From Brachypterus glaber (taxonomy: Eukaryota; Arthropoda; Insecta; Coleoptera; Kateretidae), in NCBI GenBank assembly GCA_958510825.1, contig OY294044.1, forward strand, positions 99,672,893-99,736,892: a DNA stretch of 64,000 bases. The letters run 5' to 3'. Position 1 is the stretch's first letter. Each line of letters begins with the position of its first letter. This document shows positions 1 to 12,328 of this stretch, in pieces. A program made the translations under genes and the position numbers. A model generated the notes under the pieces. It was not told the DNA's origin and did no database searches. It saw nothing but the letters and a program-made list of their open reading frames with translations.

Positions 1-405
1 TAAAAGTCCAACTAAATCATGATTTTCGGATCTGTTATGTTTTTTTTTAAATTTTATTTTATTTAAATAAAAACTTTAGGTGATTTTCATAATATTTATA
101 TACTTTTCTTTGTAAATGTAATAGTTTGATAGCTTATAAAACATTTTTATAAAATTATTATTAATTTGTTGTACCCGGCTATGGATTTTGACGTCACGAC
201 TCGGTAAAATCCGTACTCTACTTACAAATTATGCTGTTTTCAAAACACTGTTTTGGTTGATTCACAAATCATATGCTCCCCTTTCATCGTAAACTCGCTG
301 AACTGTTAAAATTATATACCTACTTGGGGAATCCTTTGCTACCGAACAGTCGGAGAGCTGGTGAACATTTTTAACAAATTATTTTCTCCCGGCTGAATTT
401 TAATG
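1..405. other. AT-rich intergenic DNA, nothing recognised
   Basis: No open reading frame, RNA gene or clear repeat boundary is seen before the first palindromic element at about 406. Confidence 0.5.
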
Positions 406-522
406 GTATATTAAAGAACTAGTTTTATAACACCCGTTTTTAGCGCACGAGTACAAGTTTAGAAAACGAGCCGCTTGCTAGTGCGCTAAACACGTGTTAC
501 GAAACGAGTGCTTTATACTATT
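406..522. repeat. Palindromic MITE, family A copy 1
   Basis: The two halves are near inverse complements: an arm with TATTAAAG, TAACAC and TTTTTAGCGCACGAG faces one ending TTTAGCGCACTAG, GTTACGAAACGAG and CTTTATACTA. The centre carries GAGCCGCTTGC. Sibling copies lie at 7691-7826 and 9948-10076. There is no coding capacity; it was probably mobilised in trans by a DNA transposase not present here. Confidence 0.7.
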
Positions 523-855
523 TTGCTTTCCCATTTTGAAAATTTTCAAAATAATGGAAAGCCTTGTATTTGTGCAAAAATATTCAAAATATATTTTTTT
601 TGCTTATTTTGACGTTTTATGTCGATAAAAATCAATTTCAAGAAAAAAATAAATTGTCGGTCAATCGGTCTGTCTGGAAAATCTTGTGGGCACTATAACT
701 TAATAACACCTTAAGCTAGAGACTTGAAATTTGGCATACAGGTATGTTACCAACAGTTTTAGCTCGGGATTGTTTTTGGTCACAATTTGGGTGCGGCAAG
801 GAGGGCAAATGGGGGAAAAATACATTTTTTTTTAGAAAAATTTGAAAATTGCTAT
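522..855 (+). repeat. Dispersed repeat family B, copy 1
   Basis: Begins with GCTTTCCCATTTTGAAAATT and contains the conserved tract around TCGGTCTGTC, ACTTGAAATTTGGCATACAG and CGGGATTGTTTTTGGT. Related copies are at 16250-16590 (+) and 46825-47158 (-), with a partial copy at 3180-3345 (-). It is non-coding, and its transposon class is not identifiable by eye. Confidence 0.65.
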
Positions 856-937
856 ATAGGGGTTTTTGAGGTTGCTGAAATTGAATCTGTTAATATAGTA
901 TATTTCTAAACTAATAAGAAAATGAAACCTTTACAAC

Positions 938-1000
938 TCGAGATATGCTATTTGGCTGAGACGCAGGCTAGGCCAAATTAGCATCTCGAGAGTTGGAAAT
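938..1000. repeat. Short hairpin
   Basis: An arm CAACTCGAGATATGCTA is followed about 25 bp later by an imperfect inverse complement ending AGCATCTCGAGAGTTG. It could be a small MITE or a chance stem. Confidence 0.4.
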
Positions 1001-1475
1001 GTCAATTTCTTATGTGGTTAGAACAGAATTTTACTCACAAGCATAAATAAATAACACATTACCTCGTGAAATTCACCATTTTAAATGATCTACAGAAATT
1101 TTGCAGATTTCTAACGTCAATATAAATTTCAACTAAATAATAATTTAAATAAGTGGCTCGTTGTTATTTCCTATTATCAGTCTCGGTATGACCATATAAT
1201 ATATAAATAAATATTATTTCTTATTGTTTTTCGTAGAAATAAACAAAAATGTTAAGTTGTTTAATTCGCAAACTTCAACTGTTTACAGACAACGCCATCT
1301 ATGAGGTATAATCAAAAGCTAAAAAATAGGTTAGATATGAATTAATTTCTAACCTTGGTTAAAAACGAAAAGCTTTTTTAACTTTAAAAGAAGTAAATAA
1401 AAATGATAGATTTTGCAAGTTTTTATAATGCATATAAAGGACGTTTTTCTGTACGCTTGTGAAAAAAAAGTCCAA

Positions 1476-1795
1476 ACTCCACCCCCGAGGGGGTGAGGGG
1501 GTAAATATTTTTAAATATTTTCAATCTTTTCGTCAAAATTGGTATAAAAGGGTTTTTGGGGTTGACGAATATGGCTCTGATAATATTTTTTTTTCTAATT
1601 TCACCCCCTGAGGGGTGGGGGTACTTTTCGTGAAAACTGGTATATTGGGGTTTTTAAGGTTGCTGAAAGTAAATCTGATAATAAAAAAAATCTAAATCCA
1701 CCCCCTGAGGGGTGGAGTTTACGTGAAAATTTGTATATTGGGGTTTTAGAGGTTGCTGAAAGTGAATCTGATTATAAAAAAATCTAACTCGACCC
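1476..1795 (+). repeat. Tandem repeat cluster, about 95-bp unit
   Basis: Three to four imperfect units each contain CACCCCCTGAGGGGTGG, then GTGAAAA, TGGTATATTGGGGTTTTT, GAGGTTGCTGAAAGTGAATC and TGATAATAA. The same unit recurs inside the TIR element at 17781-18200 and in inverse orientation around 3000-3100. Confidence 0.7.
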
Positions 1796-2712
1796 TCACC
1801 TTGTTGTTTGAAACAGTTTCCCTGATTTTTTAGTGATCAAATTTAAGAATTTTCCCTGATTTTAGTACACGCAAAAAAGTTGAGAAAAAACTTTTAAAAC
1901 CAATATGCGTAAAATCTTTAAACATGCTGTTTCCTTTTTAAGGTATGATTTTTTTACTTTTTTTCTGTAAAATGAGTCGATGGAATGGTAGAACTTTACT
2001 TGTTTTAGTAATATGAAGACCAGAGTTTTTTCAATTTCCCCGATTTTTTACAGTTGATTAAATTTCCTGACTTTTCCTTGATTTTCCTGACTGACTGACT
2101 ATCTACAATTTTTTTTAAATCAATAAAAAAAAAAGTTTTTTCATAATTTTTTTTTTAATCTTAATCAAAAAGTTTTTTCATAAATCCTCATTTAATCAAA
2201 AATTTTAATTTAGATCTGACACAGTATGCCAAAGGAGCTTTTTAAAGACTGCTTTTATCCCCTTGTCCCGCAGAATAATTGTGCGCAATTGTAAATAGCT
2301 TAATCTGAGTGTAATAAATTTACCTAAAGGTAATTAAAAGTAAGTTTTTAGGGTGCCTCGTTTCAAAACCATTTTTGGGCTTCTAGCACACAAAGGAACC
2401 AGATACAGAACCTGGTAAATTCGAAAAAGCTTAATTAAAATGTACTTCAAAACAAATGTAAGATTCAGCCGGGAAAAAATAACTTCTTGAAAATGTTTAC
2501 CAGCTCTTAGACTAGAATAAGAAGACGATTATCTTTAATTCGAGGTTTTTACGGTCCTACTTTTACCTTTAATCCGACCAAGTTATACCTGTTCAAAGGC
2601 AATCATTCTAACGTAATAAGTAAATATGCTAATCCGGCAGTTAAGGTTACGGTGCATGCAATCTATAAAAATAAAAGTGAAACATTGTTTAAAATCGGAT
2701 GCACACATTTAA

Positions 2713-3347
2713 AATACGCTGCCCAGTAAAAGAACTTTCCCATTTTTCCAAACCCCAATACACCAGTTTTCACGAAAACTAACTAGGAAAAAAATATCAG
2801 ATTTATATTCGTCGACCACAAAAACCCCTATATACCACACAAGATTTCCCGGACAGACCGATCGACCGACCGATAATTTTTTTTTTGCTCGAAATTGATT
2901 TATATCGACATATAACGTCATAAAACGCAAAAATACACAAGAAGTTAGAATTTTGTTATAATCAGATTCCCTCACAACAAGCTCAAACAAAAACCCCAAT
3001 ATACCAATTTTCACGACAACTATCCCTCACCCCTCAGGAGGTGGATTTAGAATATTTTTATTATCAGATTCACTTTCAGCAACCTCAAAAACCCATATAC
3101 ACCAGTTTTCACGAAAACTAATTAGGAAAAAAATATCAGATTTATATTCGTCGACCACAAAAACCCCTATATACCACACAAGATTTCCCGGACAGACCGA
3201 TCGACCGACCGATAATTTTTTTTTTGCTCGAAATTGATTTATATCGACATATAACGTCATAAAACGCAAAAATACACAAAAAAATTGCACGAATACAAGG
3301 CTTTCCGAAATTTTGAAATTTTCAAAATGGGAAAGCCAAACTACCAC
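2713..3347 (-). repeat. Compound repeat with two spaced direct copies (339-bp offset)
   Basis: A block of about 180 bp starting near 2761 (CACCAGTTTTCACGAAAACT, then TCGTCGACCACAAAAACCCC, then GACCGATCGACCGACCG) recurs almost unchanged starting at 3100. Between them is one unit of the 95-bp repeat. The left edge (CTGCCCAGTAAAAGAACTTT) resembles the TIR of the element at 17781-18200; the right edge matches repeat B. Open frames of about 100 codons over it merely follow the repeat. Confidence 0.65.
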
Positions 3348-3399
3348 ATATACAAGGTAATGTTTTAATAGCTACACTCCTTTTAAGTGGTGATTCTAA

Positions 3400-4500
3400 A
3401 TCAAAATGTATGAAAAAAGTCCAAAAATGGCTCATAAGGGAACTACGCCCCTTTAAAAAGGGATCCAAAAATTCAGATATTAAGTTATTTTCAAGTAGTT
3501 ATATTATTCACAGCGCCTGCGCTAGAATAATATACGGTAGTTTAGAATTTCCCAAAATCGCCAAAAAACGGCATAGACAAAAAATTCTTGGATACAAATG
3601 AAATGGATCCCTATTGTTTTTTAAAAACAAAAAAGTTATGGGGGTTTGGACTTTAAACTTTTTAAAAAAATAAAAACTATTATTTTCAAAACTATTCGTT
3701 TTTCCAAAGTCCAAACGAAAAGAAAATTAAAAAAAAAATGAACAATTAAAAAAAAAAAAAAAATTGGATTTTTTTTTTAAATCTTTTCGTTTTTCCAAAA
3801 AGACAATAAATAAATTGAAAAATTTTAAATTTTTTTCGATTTTTTTTTTAATAATTTTTTTTTTATTTTTCGTTTTTCAAAAAAAGATCTTTTGAAAAAC
3901 AAATGTATTTTTTTTTTATTACGAATTATCCGATCGAATCGAAATTTTCAGATAACATCAAGTTCTATGAGGGGGAGATCCCTATTGTTTTTTAAAGTAA
4001 TCCCCCCAAAAACAAAAAAATTGTGGGGGGGTAAAACTTTTTTTAAAAATAAAAAAAATCAATTTCAATTTTTTTTTTCGTTTTTCGCAAAAAATAAATA
4101 AAAAAAAAACTAAAAAAATGAAAAAAAAAATCAAATTTTTTCGTTTTTCGCAAAAAGAAAACAAAAAAAAAATAAAAATTTAAAAAAAAAATTTGGATTT
4201 CTTTTGAAATAAAATGTTTTTTTCAATTTTTTTTTCGTTTTCCAAGAAAATATCTTTCTTTTTAAATGTATTTTTTTTATTTTTTTCGAAAATTAATTTT
4301 TTTGGAAAAAGAAAAAAAAATTAAAAATTTTGAAAAAAGTTTTTTTTTTGGATTTTTTTTTTGAAAAAAAGTTATTTTTAATTTTTTTTTTGTTTTTCAA
4401 AAAAGATCTTTCTTTTTAAATGTATTTTTTTCGAAAATTATTTTTTTTTAAGTATTTGGAAAAATGCAATATTTTACTAGTAAATGGTATCCTGTCAATA
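3400..4500. repeat. Low-complexity A/T tracts with repeat family C
   Basis: Long A and T homopolymers alternate with short conserved pieces such as GCGCTAGAATAATATACGGT and GGATCCCTATTGTTTTTTAA. The same pieces in the same order occur at 13650-14340. The region is too degenerate to set element boundaries. Confidence 0.5.
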
Positions 4501-4503
4501 TTA

Positions 4504-4846
4504 TACAGGGTTGTACCGAAGGTGGCACTCAACTTTGATTATTTAAACAGAACACCCCATATATTTTGAGTCGATTTTTATTTTTTTGAATTCTTCTAAA
4601 TTTTTTACAGGATTTTGGTAAATTAGGGTATTTTGTAATTAATTTTCCTAATTATTTTATCATTTTCACCAAAAATAGCAAATAAATCCAAAATAACAAC
4701 CGGAAGTGATACAAGTATGAAAATATTTTTAATCGATTGGCCATATTCAAAGACCTCAAAGTGCAAAATATCAGATTTTCAAAATTATTGGTTCTCCATA
4801 AACTTTTAATAGGCCACTTCCGTGAATAACCCTGTATAATGGAATG
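4504..4846. repeat. Foldback MITE with TACAGGGTT ends
   Basis: Starts with TACAGGGTTGT and ends with GAATAACCCTGTA. An inner pair, ATTTTGAGTCGATTTTTA and TTTTTAATCGATTGGCC, is also partly inverse complementary. No coding potential. Confidence 0.5.
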
Positions 4847-5708
4847 CGTAGCATTACATATCTTCACGGCTTGTTTTAATATAAAGCTATTTTCATGTAG
4901 TTATTTTAATATTTTAATCAGGGACGTGCCAAACAGGTCCTTACGGGTCCTTATCACTGGTTTGCTACAAATTTTTCGCGTTTTTTTTTTTGTAGTTTTA
5001 TTATTAGGATAGGATTCCTTAGGTAAAAATACATAATAAAGGTACTCGTTATAACCTGATTAAGTCTAGAAAAATGCAAAAAGGTAAAATTTTACGTTTC
5101 GAGCACCTAGCACACTAAAGTGTTAAAAACTGAAATTTCAATGAAGCATGGTGGCTCTACCTATTCTGTCGTTGACAATACGTATCCTGTCGTTCTAGGA
5201 CTTATTTTGTCGCGCTAATATTTTCCCAAGTATTTTCCAATTGAGTGTTCTTTACTGGATAACATCGTTCAAATTATTAATTAACCAAACGTTGATGTAA
5301 TTTCGATGTGGTGTGGTATATTTGAATTTGATTTCAAGGAGAAATTTATTTAAATAAAAACTAGATAAAATAACAGGTTTTAGTTGATAAGAGCTTCTAA
5401 AAAAAGTACATTGTCGCGACGAGACAACAAAAAGATTCCAAATATATTTTTATTTTTAGCAAGATTTTTTGTCACAATTTAAAGTATTTTTTTTAATTTA
5501 AATAATTAGGTATTTTCTCTTATTTTTCTTTTATAAAATTTAATTTTTACATTATACTGGAAGATATTAAACAGTACACCCTCTTAAATCTGGAACCATT
5601 ATAAACCGGACTTCCTGTAATCTGGACGCCTTGTAATCCGGACTCCCTTTAATCCGGACGGTTTAGTCGCCACAAGATTAGATTTTAGTTGCCTCTGTAT
5701 CGCTCTTT
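4847..5708. other. Intergenic DNA, no gene
   Basis: It opens with GGAATGCGTAGCATTACATA, the common 3' edge of repeat family C (also at about 14320 and 19200). After that nothing recognisable is seen. Confidence 0.45.
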
Positions 5709-5973
5709 AGGGAACATTCAGGTATTACGTAACGCTCGAAAACGTTACGCCGCGTGACAGGAGGGGGGGGGAGGGTTTAGTAAAAATGTTACGTAACACA
5801 AGCTTATAAAAAGTTGGATCACGTTTTTAACAATGATCTAGGCCTAAGATACGGATTCGTTGCAAATGTTGCACCCGGCGTTCACTAAATCACAAAATGT
5901 TACACCGCGTTACATGGGGGGTGGGGGTAAAAAATGGCCTAATTTTGCGTTACGTAATACTTGAACGTTCCCT
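5709..5973. repeat. MITE family D, complete copy
   Basis: Inverted termini are GGAACATTCAGGTATTACGT and its near complement ending ACGTAATACTTGAACGTTCC. The inside holds G-rich tracts next to GTTACGCCGCGTGACAGG and GTTACACCGCGTTACATGG, themselves related. Partial copies occur near 30290-30372, 30612-30650, 31295-31370 and 35655-35838. Confidence 0.7.
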
Positions 5974-7690
5974 TACTAAGGGCACTGCTCTTATTTGTTT
6001 AGAATTCTTAGCATGATACTGTATTTTGATTTAAAAATAGTACATAGTTTTATGTCGTGTTTACTATTAAATTTTTTACATCTGTAACCCCGATTTCAGT
6101 AAGGCAAACGCTCCTTCGTTTTATATCTGTCCGGATTAAAGATGTTCTAGTGTATGTAATAATTACTGAAATATTTTGAAATTGCAACCTAATTTCAAGT
6201 AACTATGCTGAAATCCCTTTTAAAAAAAATAAAATTTAATTTACTGCATCAATCTAAAAAAATGCAGTTTGGAGAGTTTTGTTCGCATGTCGCGTAACAC
6301 CATCTTTTCGTTTTTGAATCATTCGAATTGCTTTTTTATCACTTTCGACGAGCTATTTTGGGTTACTTCCTTTGAAATGTTTACATTTACACACAGATAG
6401 CCAGAGTGTGTATTTAATAAATATTGCTAAATTTATTCTGTCAAGATGTACAGGGTGTCCAAACGAAGCCGACTCGGTCGTAAAATAAAGTATCCAATTT
6501 AGAGAAAAACTTTAAAGGGAAAAGTTGTATGGTTTTAAAAAAGGAACATTCTAAAAATATTTAGAAATATACAGGATGGTCCTCCTAAAAACGGAGTAAC
6601 TCGGTAAATAAAAATACGAGTAATACTTGGTAAATACAGATTTTTGAGATTACTGAAAAAGAATCTCATAATAAGTTTTCTAACGGGAACGGGAAACACA
6701 TATTTTTTAAATGATCACTTATTGTATATCACAATTTTTGTGAGATTTGAAATACTACAAAAAGACAACTATGTAAGTAGTAATATAGGTCAGAAGAAGA
6801 CAGAGAAGAACTTATTTTTTTTTAAAAATATGGGCCATACTTCTAAGAAAGCTTCTTATTTTGGCACAAGAACACTAAAACATTTTTTGTGCAGGGAAAG
6901 ATGAAAAATTAAATTCAGCATTCAATACTCATCTAGGATCATATTCATTTAAAACAAAAATGGTGGAAGTAGTTGTACAACGAATTCGGAAATTCCAATT
7001 TATAAGGAATTTCTACAGAAAGTAATTCGTTTAGGAATTCCGTCCTGTCGGATAACTAGACAGTCTGTACAATTCCAGGGAGGTTTACGCCTCGGATCAA
7101 AACCAACCACTTCACCTCACGGTGGTTATTATTTTGCCGTGGACACAAAAAATAAATTCGTATCGATCCGGGGTCTTGGGCGTCCTAAAAACATTTTTTT
7201 TTCAGATAAAAAAATAACCCTCGTATGAGAGAAAAATCCTCATTTAAAAAAAAATTCGATAGTGTTCGCGAATTTTTTATTCCTAGGCGCGTTTTGGCGG
7301 CCAACCAGTTGGCAAATTTCCATTTGTACAACTATTTAACATATTACAACTATAAGTAAATATGAATTAAATTGAAGGCGCAAGTGTTTAAATTTTAATA
7401 AAAAGAGTCATAGTTTCTATTAGTATTTATTTATTTTTATAGTTTTAATATTTGTTTTTTTCGCTTTCTTGATGATAATGTAAATTATTATCACAAGAAA
7501 TAATTTACCGGGAGCTCGGAAAAACTATAATTCTAAAACTAACTTTTAAAGTAAATAAACGCTTAAAGCTATATTTCACGAACTGGTCTGTCATGTCTAC
7601 GCTGTTATTGCAAGGTAAGTCACTTGGAACATGACAAACACAATTTTTGAAAAAATAAATTTTTCGTATTTCAAGTGACACACTGCAATA
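5974..7690. other. Intergenic DNA, no supported gene
   Basis: The piece around 6448 starts with ACAGGGTGTCCAAACG, a half copy of a foldback terminus. Short frames, such as one of 86 codons at 6644-6904, have no recognisable protein motifs. Confidence 0.45.
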
Positions 7691-7826
7691 ATAGTATATT
7701 AAAGTACTAGTTTCATAACATACGTTTTTAGCGCAAGAGTACAAGCTTATAAAACGAGCCGCTTGCGGCGAGTTTTCTAAAGTACTAGTGCTCTAAAAAC
7801 GTGTTATGAAACGAATGCTTTATACA
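7691..7826. repeat. Palindromic MITE, family A copy 2
   Basis: Same arms as the copy at 406-522, with TATTAAAGTACTAGTTTCAT facing GTGTTATGAAACGAATGCTT around a GAGCCGCTTGCGGCGAG centre. Confidence 0.7.
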
Positions 7827-9638
7827 ATTTTTTCTATTTTACTCTAAAATTTAAAAAACTTACATTTAAATTGATGACTAATTTTGGGTTTGGACTTTTG
7901 GCATTACAGTTTACACTATGTTTAATATTCTAAGAACAAATAATATTTTGATATATTTTAAAGTCATCTCTTCATTTTTCACTGCAATTAACCATTCCAC
8001 AATTTTAACACGGTAAAAAATAACCCAAACACAACATTTTGTAAAAAATTAAACTTTAAATCGACATTGACATTTGCACGCAAAACGTCAAGAGATAGGC
8101 TTTTGTATGTTGCCAACCCAACAGAAAAAAAAGTAGAGACCTCTTATGGGCCTATAAGAACACGCAAAATGCGTGTGATTATGAGCTTATAAGAGTCGCA
8201 AAACAGAAAAAAGTTTTTAAAGTAAATACACATTTAAAATCATATTTCACTAATAGGTCTGTGATTTCGACGCCCTTATTGCAAGGTGAGCCACTATGAA
8301 CATGAATGAAACAGTTTTTAAAAGAAAAAATAAAAAATCCTTTTTTTTAAGTCCAAACGATTTTTGAAAAAAAATATATATTTAGAAAAAACATTTTTCA
8401 ATTTTTTTTGTAAAAATTATTTTTGTTGTGTTTCAAAGGACTCACTATGCAAAAACAGCTCTGATATAAAAGTCCAGTTAGTAAAATATAGTCTAAATTG
8501 TTATTTACTTTAAAAATAAGTCGAAATAGTTTTTTTTTAATTCTTATTTTTGCGAGCCCCCGGTAAATGAATACCTCGATCCGACCTCTGCTTATAACAT
8601 AAAAAAACATTATAATGTTATACCAAATTTAAAGTGTAACACGTCGTTTAAAAGGAAAGTTCAATATGGGTCGACCCGGGTCCCGTAAAAATGACCTAAG
8701 GACCTTAAGTAAAGATCTCCACTAAAAAAAACATGCAAGGTGTTAAAATAAATACACATACTTATCTAATTCAGGATCACCCAAAATAGATATAAATAGA
8801 ACTTTTACGAAATAATTCAAATAATTGCAAATGTATTTTTTTTTTGCTTATATAAGCAATAATACGCTGGTAAAAAAGTATGATTATAATCAAGGTCAAG
8901 TAAAAACTATTTCCATGCATTTGTACGGTTTTAAATAATAACGCAAGTATCAACTGATACTAAAACTTCTCTCTCATCAATACACGGCCGAGACGGAACA
9001 CCTTTGGATGTGTGTACGGACAGTAGAAGAGGTACAGTTGGAATTAAAAAAAAGTACTACAGCAGTGAACCTTGAGGTCCACCAAATTTTCAGCTGTTTT
9101 AAGTACTTTAATTACAATGAAATTTTTAGGGTTTTGTACAATGTCAGTGGATTTAAAAACGGTATAAAATAACATCCATTTCTAGAAAAAAATATATTTA
9201 TATAAAAGTTACAGAAATATATAAAATCAAAAAAATAATAACAGAAATAAAAAAATAACATTGATAAAATAACAAAAAACAATAAGGTACCTTATTTATA
9301 AATATATGATATTATAATAGCAGTTGAAACTTTTAAATGACCCGAACCTTCATTCATATATATTTGGTTCTGGCGCGTTAATTTCTCGGCCATTTTCCTT
9401 ATATTAGCCCCAAAATATATTGTTAAAATTGATTTTTGTTGCTGGCTTAAGTAAACCATGTTAACACATTTGACACTTGGAAAAATTATGTTTCAAACAA
9501 GACGACTGTTATACTTAGTTTTATGTATCTCTGACTTAGTGAAGTCATCAACTGACTTTAGTGACAAGTTAGATTTGAATGGTACAATTTTTGGGTGCAG
9601 TACTTTTTTTTTGATTCCAACTGTACGTATTCGACAAT
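7827..9638. other. Intergenic DNA, no supported gene
   Basis: AT-rich sequence with a partial duplicate relationship (7540-7640 resembles 8210-8300: a tract around CATATTTCAC, GGTCTGT and TTATTGCAAGGT). No gene is supported. Confidence 0.45.
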
Positions 9639-9792
9639 AACTGAAGAGTGTAAGTTCTTAAGGGTCTATGTGCCAAAATGAAATATTTTAAGTTATAGAG
9701 GTATAACGGGTCCTAGTATCATGCGCAATTATTCTATAAAGGTTATATCGATTTGATATTTTTGGCACATAGACCCTTACACTCTTCAACTG
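9639..9792. repeat. Palindromic MITE with GAAGAGTGTAAG ends
   Basis: The left arm ACTGAAGAGTGTAAG plus GGGTCTATGTGCCAAAA is answered by TTTTGGCACATAGACCC plus TTACACTCTTCAACT about 90 bp later. Non-coding. Confidence 0.7.
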
Positions 9793-9897
9793 TTAAACTG
9801 AGGCTGGGTCAAACTTTTTTATTTTGCTTTATTAACAAGTGTATAATTTAATTGTTATAAATATTTTTTTCCGATTCTTAAAATCCGGCGAGTTAAA

Positions 9898-10121
9898 ATG
9901 AAGCTGAAGTTTGCAACGTTTTTTTGCATCGAAAATTCAAATTTATTAAAGCACTTGTTCCATAACACGTTCTTAGCGCACTAGTACTTTAGAAAAATCG
10001 CCGCAAGCGGCTTGTTTTCTAAACTAGTACTCGTGCGCTAAAAACGTATGTTATGAAACTAGTACTTTAATATACTATTTGAATTTTCGTTGCAAAAAAA
10101 CGTTGCAAACTTCAGCTTCAT
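9898..10121. repeat. Extended palindrome around MITE family A copy 3
   Basis: The family A core (9948-10076) is flanked by a further matching pair of arms: ATGAAGCTGAAGTTTGCAAC on the left and GTTGCAAACTTCAGCTTCAT on the right. The whole 224 bp could therefore fold into one hairpin. The A-only copies at 406 and 7691 lack the outer arms. Confidence 0.75.
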
Positions 10122-12120
10122 GAGTTAAACGATCAATAGACCAACTTTGATCATATTCTAAGTGTTTTCGCACCCATACTTATTATTATTAATAACAACA
10201 GTAAGCGGCATAGCCGATGAGACTTTTTGTGTCCCTAACAAATAAATAAAAAAATATACAACACGATTTTTTAATTATAATTTTTAACTCTCGCTTTTAA
10301 AATTCTTTATGACTCCATCCTTCAATATGACGCTAAAAACGTATGTTATGAAACTTGTGAAATCCTAAGAAATAAAACAGAAAACTTGGAAAACACGCCA
10401 CTAAATTGACTTTTAGTGTTTTCCTGCGGTTTCTTCGTATTTACAGACTGGGCCCCTTTCTTATGACCAAACAATATCATAACCAATATTTTAAAAAGTA
10501 GGTGGAAGTCCATTAAATTAATTGTTGCCAAACAAAAACAAATGCCCATAAAAAAAGAATTTTACCGAGCTAGGTAACGTATTGAATAATATTTAATGGT
10601 CCTTAACTACTTTGGGGAAGGTACTCTCCATATGAGTGATGTGTACTATATCGGCTAAGGCCGCACCTTCTTTATGAAGAAAATTAGTCGGAAAATTATT
10701 AGAATTTGGATAGCAGGGCACAATTTCTTATATTATATAGGTATAAACCAATGCAGAAAGTTAATATCGACGACTTTGCGGGCATAGGTAGCGTCGATAT
10801 CTTGTCTGTGTACCTAGGTACTTTCAACATAATTACAGTTACCTCACAAAGTAAAGTAAGCTAAAATATCACCAAATATGGACTTACTTTACGGCCATTT
10901 GACTTGTCAGGGCAGCATATGAACACTTATGTTTTCTCTGTACAGGTACTTTTACAGCCTGTATCAATGTATAGGCTGGTATTAAATGCAGGTCATTGCC
11001 AGCCTCTCGTACTTTACAGACAGAAAGCGACATAAAGCTTTTTTATCACAATTTTGTTATCAAATAAGCAAAAAATCTAACCTCAAATTTTTGCATATTT
11101 TTTTCGGCATAAATTAGAGATAACAATGGAGTCGTACTATTGCAACGTAATTTGGTTTTACGAAATGAGTGAATTATACGATTAAAAATATTTGTCCTGA
11201 AGCCGGTAAAAACATAGTCATGATTGGCATATCCAATGAGACAGATAAGACATGAAAGCTTAGCGGCTTAGCGTTACTTTTACCCGCTTTTTTCTAATTT
11301 CTGATGGTGTTTCGGGTGTAAAATCTGTTGTAGATTCTTTATTCACTTCAAAACATATTGAGATAAATAAATAAATAGGGTGAAAAGCATCAAGAAGCTT
11401 ACCTTATAAACTAAACTGTGTCAGAAACAAAGAGAAGCGGTAGGAGCCACGCTGTTAGATTCCCAATGATGAAAGTTTGCTTATTCCCGAAAACACAAAC
11501 ACAGGCACTTTTTTAAACTTTATTAACACAAAAACGTATATATTCCCTAATTATCCTGCACTAGTTTATTGAATTTTACGATTTATATGCCACTTTCGTA
11601 TATATTCCTTGTACAAAGCTAGGTTGTTCACTATCCCCACTTCTTACCATCAAAATGGCGGTCGTGCACTGTAATATTACCGTTGCATCGCCCAGAGTAC
11701 GCTTCCCCCTCTCGTTTCTGATAAAAGTTCCCAAACTGTTGACAAACTACGCGTGTAGAATGCAGCACTTTAAGTGCAAATTTAATAAACCACACCTCTT
11801 TCTCTAAAAATTCTCACCTATTTATCTACTTTCGTACTTTTATTACGAATAAACGCTTGTCAAAAAATTACTTTTCAAAAATCCAACATGGCAAACTTTA
11901 CATAAATAAAAATACACGTCCCTAAATTATAATACATTTTTAATCCTATTTATACAATAAAAACACTTACAAATTATTTTTTTTTAATTAATTTTAATAA
12001 ATTCATGTTTATTTAAATTTGCAACTCGTCAAAAACCAGTTTTTAAATAATTATTTATTTTTCAAAAAATGATAACTTTATTGCCATCTATGAGAAATCA
12101 GACCAAGTTGAATTTCTGTT
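10122..12120. other. Intergenic region upstream of WDHD1
   Basis: No gene, RNA gene or bounded repeat is recognised. A fragment of MITE family A (CGCTAAAAACGTATGTTATG) is at about 10332-10351. Confidence 0.45.
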
Positions 12121-12137
12121 GGCAAAGCTGTAAATGT

Positions 12138-12145
12138 TTTCCCGC
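12138..12145 (+). promoter_or_regulatory. Candidate E2F/DP binding site
   Basis: TTTCCCGC, a perfect match to the E2F consensus TTTSSCGC, lies about 107 bp before the WDHD1 ATG. E2F control is well known for S-phase genes, so the site fits the gene. Binding is inferred; a single 8-mer can occur by chance. Confidence 0.45.
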
Positions 12146-12251
12146 TATTTTGCTCGGTTTTGTTATGTCCGCAGTGAACGTGATAAAAAATCATTTTAAT
12201 TTTATTTTGTATACCTTTTTTTAACATTTTTATCCTCCAAAATCTTTTAAA

Positions 12252-12328
12252 ATGTCCATGTCCCACGAGCCTTTACGTTATGCTCACGATGAAGGCCATA
12301 CAGACGTGTGCTACACAGAAAATGGGGA
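12252..12328 (+). CDS. WDHD1: WDHD1 exon 1 (codons 1-26)
   Basis: Starts at ATG and reads MSMSHEPLRYAHDEGHTDVC, the start of the first WD blade. It ends in phase 2 before GTAAGT. Met3 is an alternative start. Confidence 0.9.

Noticed and set aside
2709..3347. Two similar ORFs of about 100 codons on the - strand
   Set aside because: They are similar only because the underlying DNA is a duplicated repeat; no protein family pattern is visible, and the frames run through known repeat B and the 95-bp unit.
6644..6904. 86-codon ORF on +
   Set aside because: No recognisable domain, AT-driven composition, no splice or homology support.
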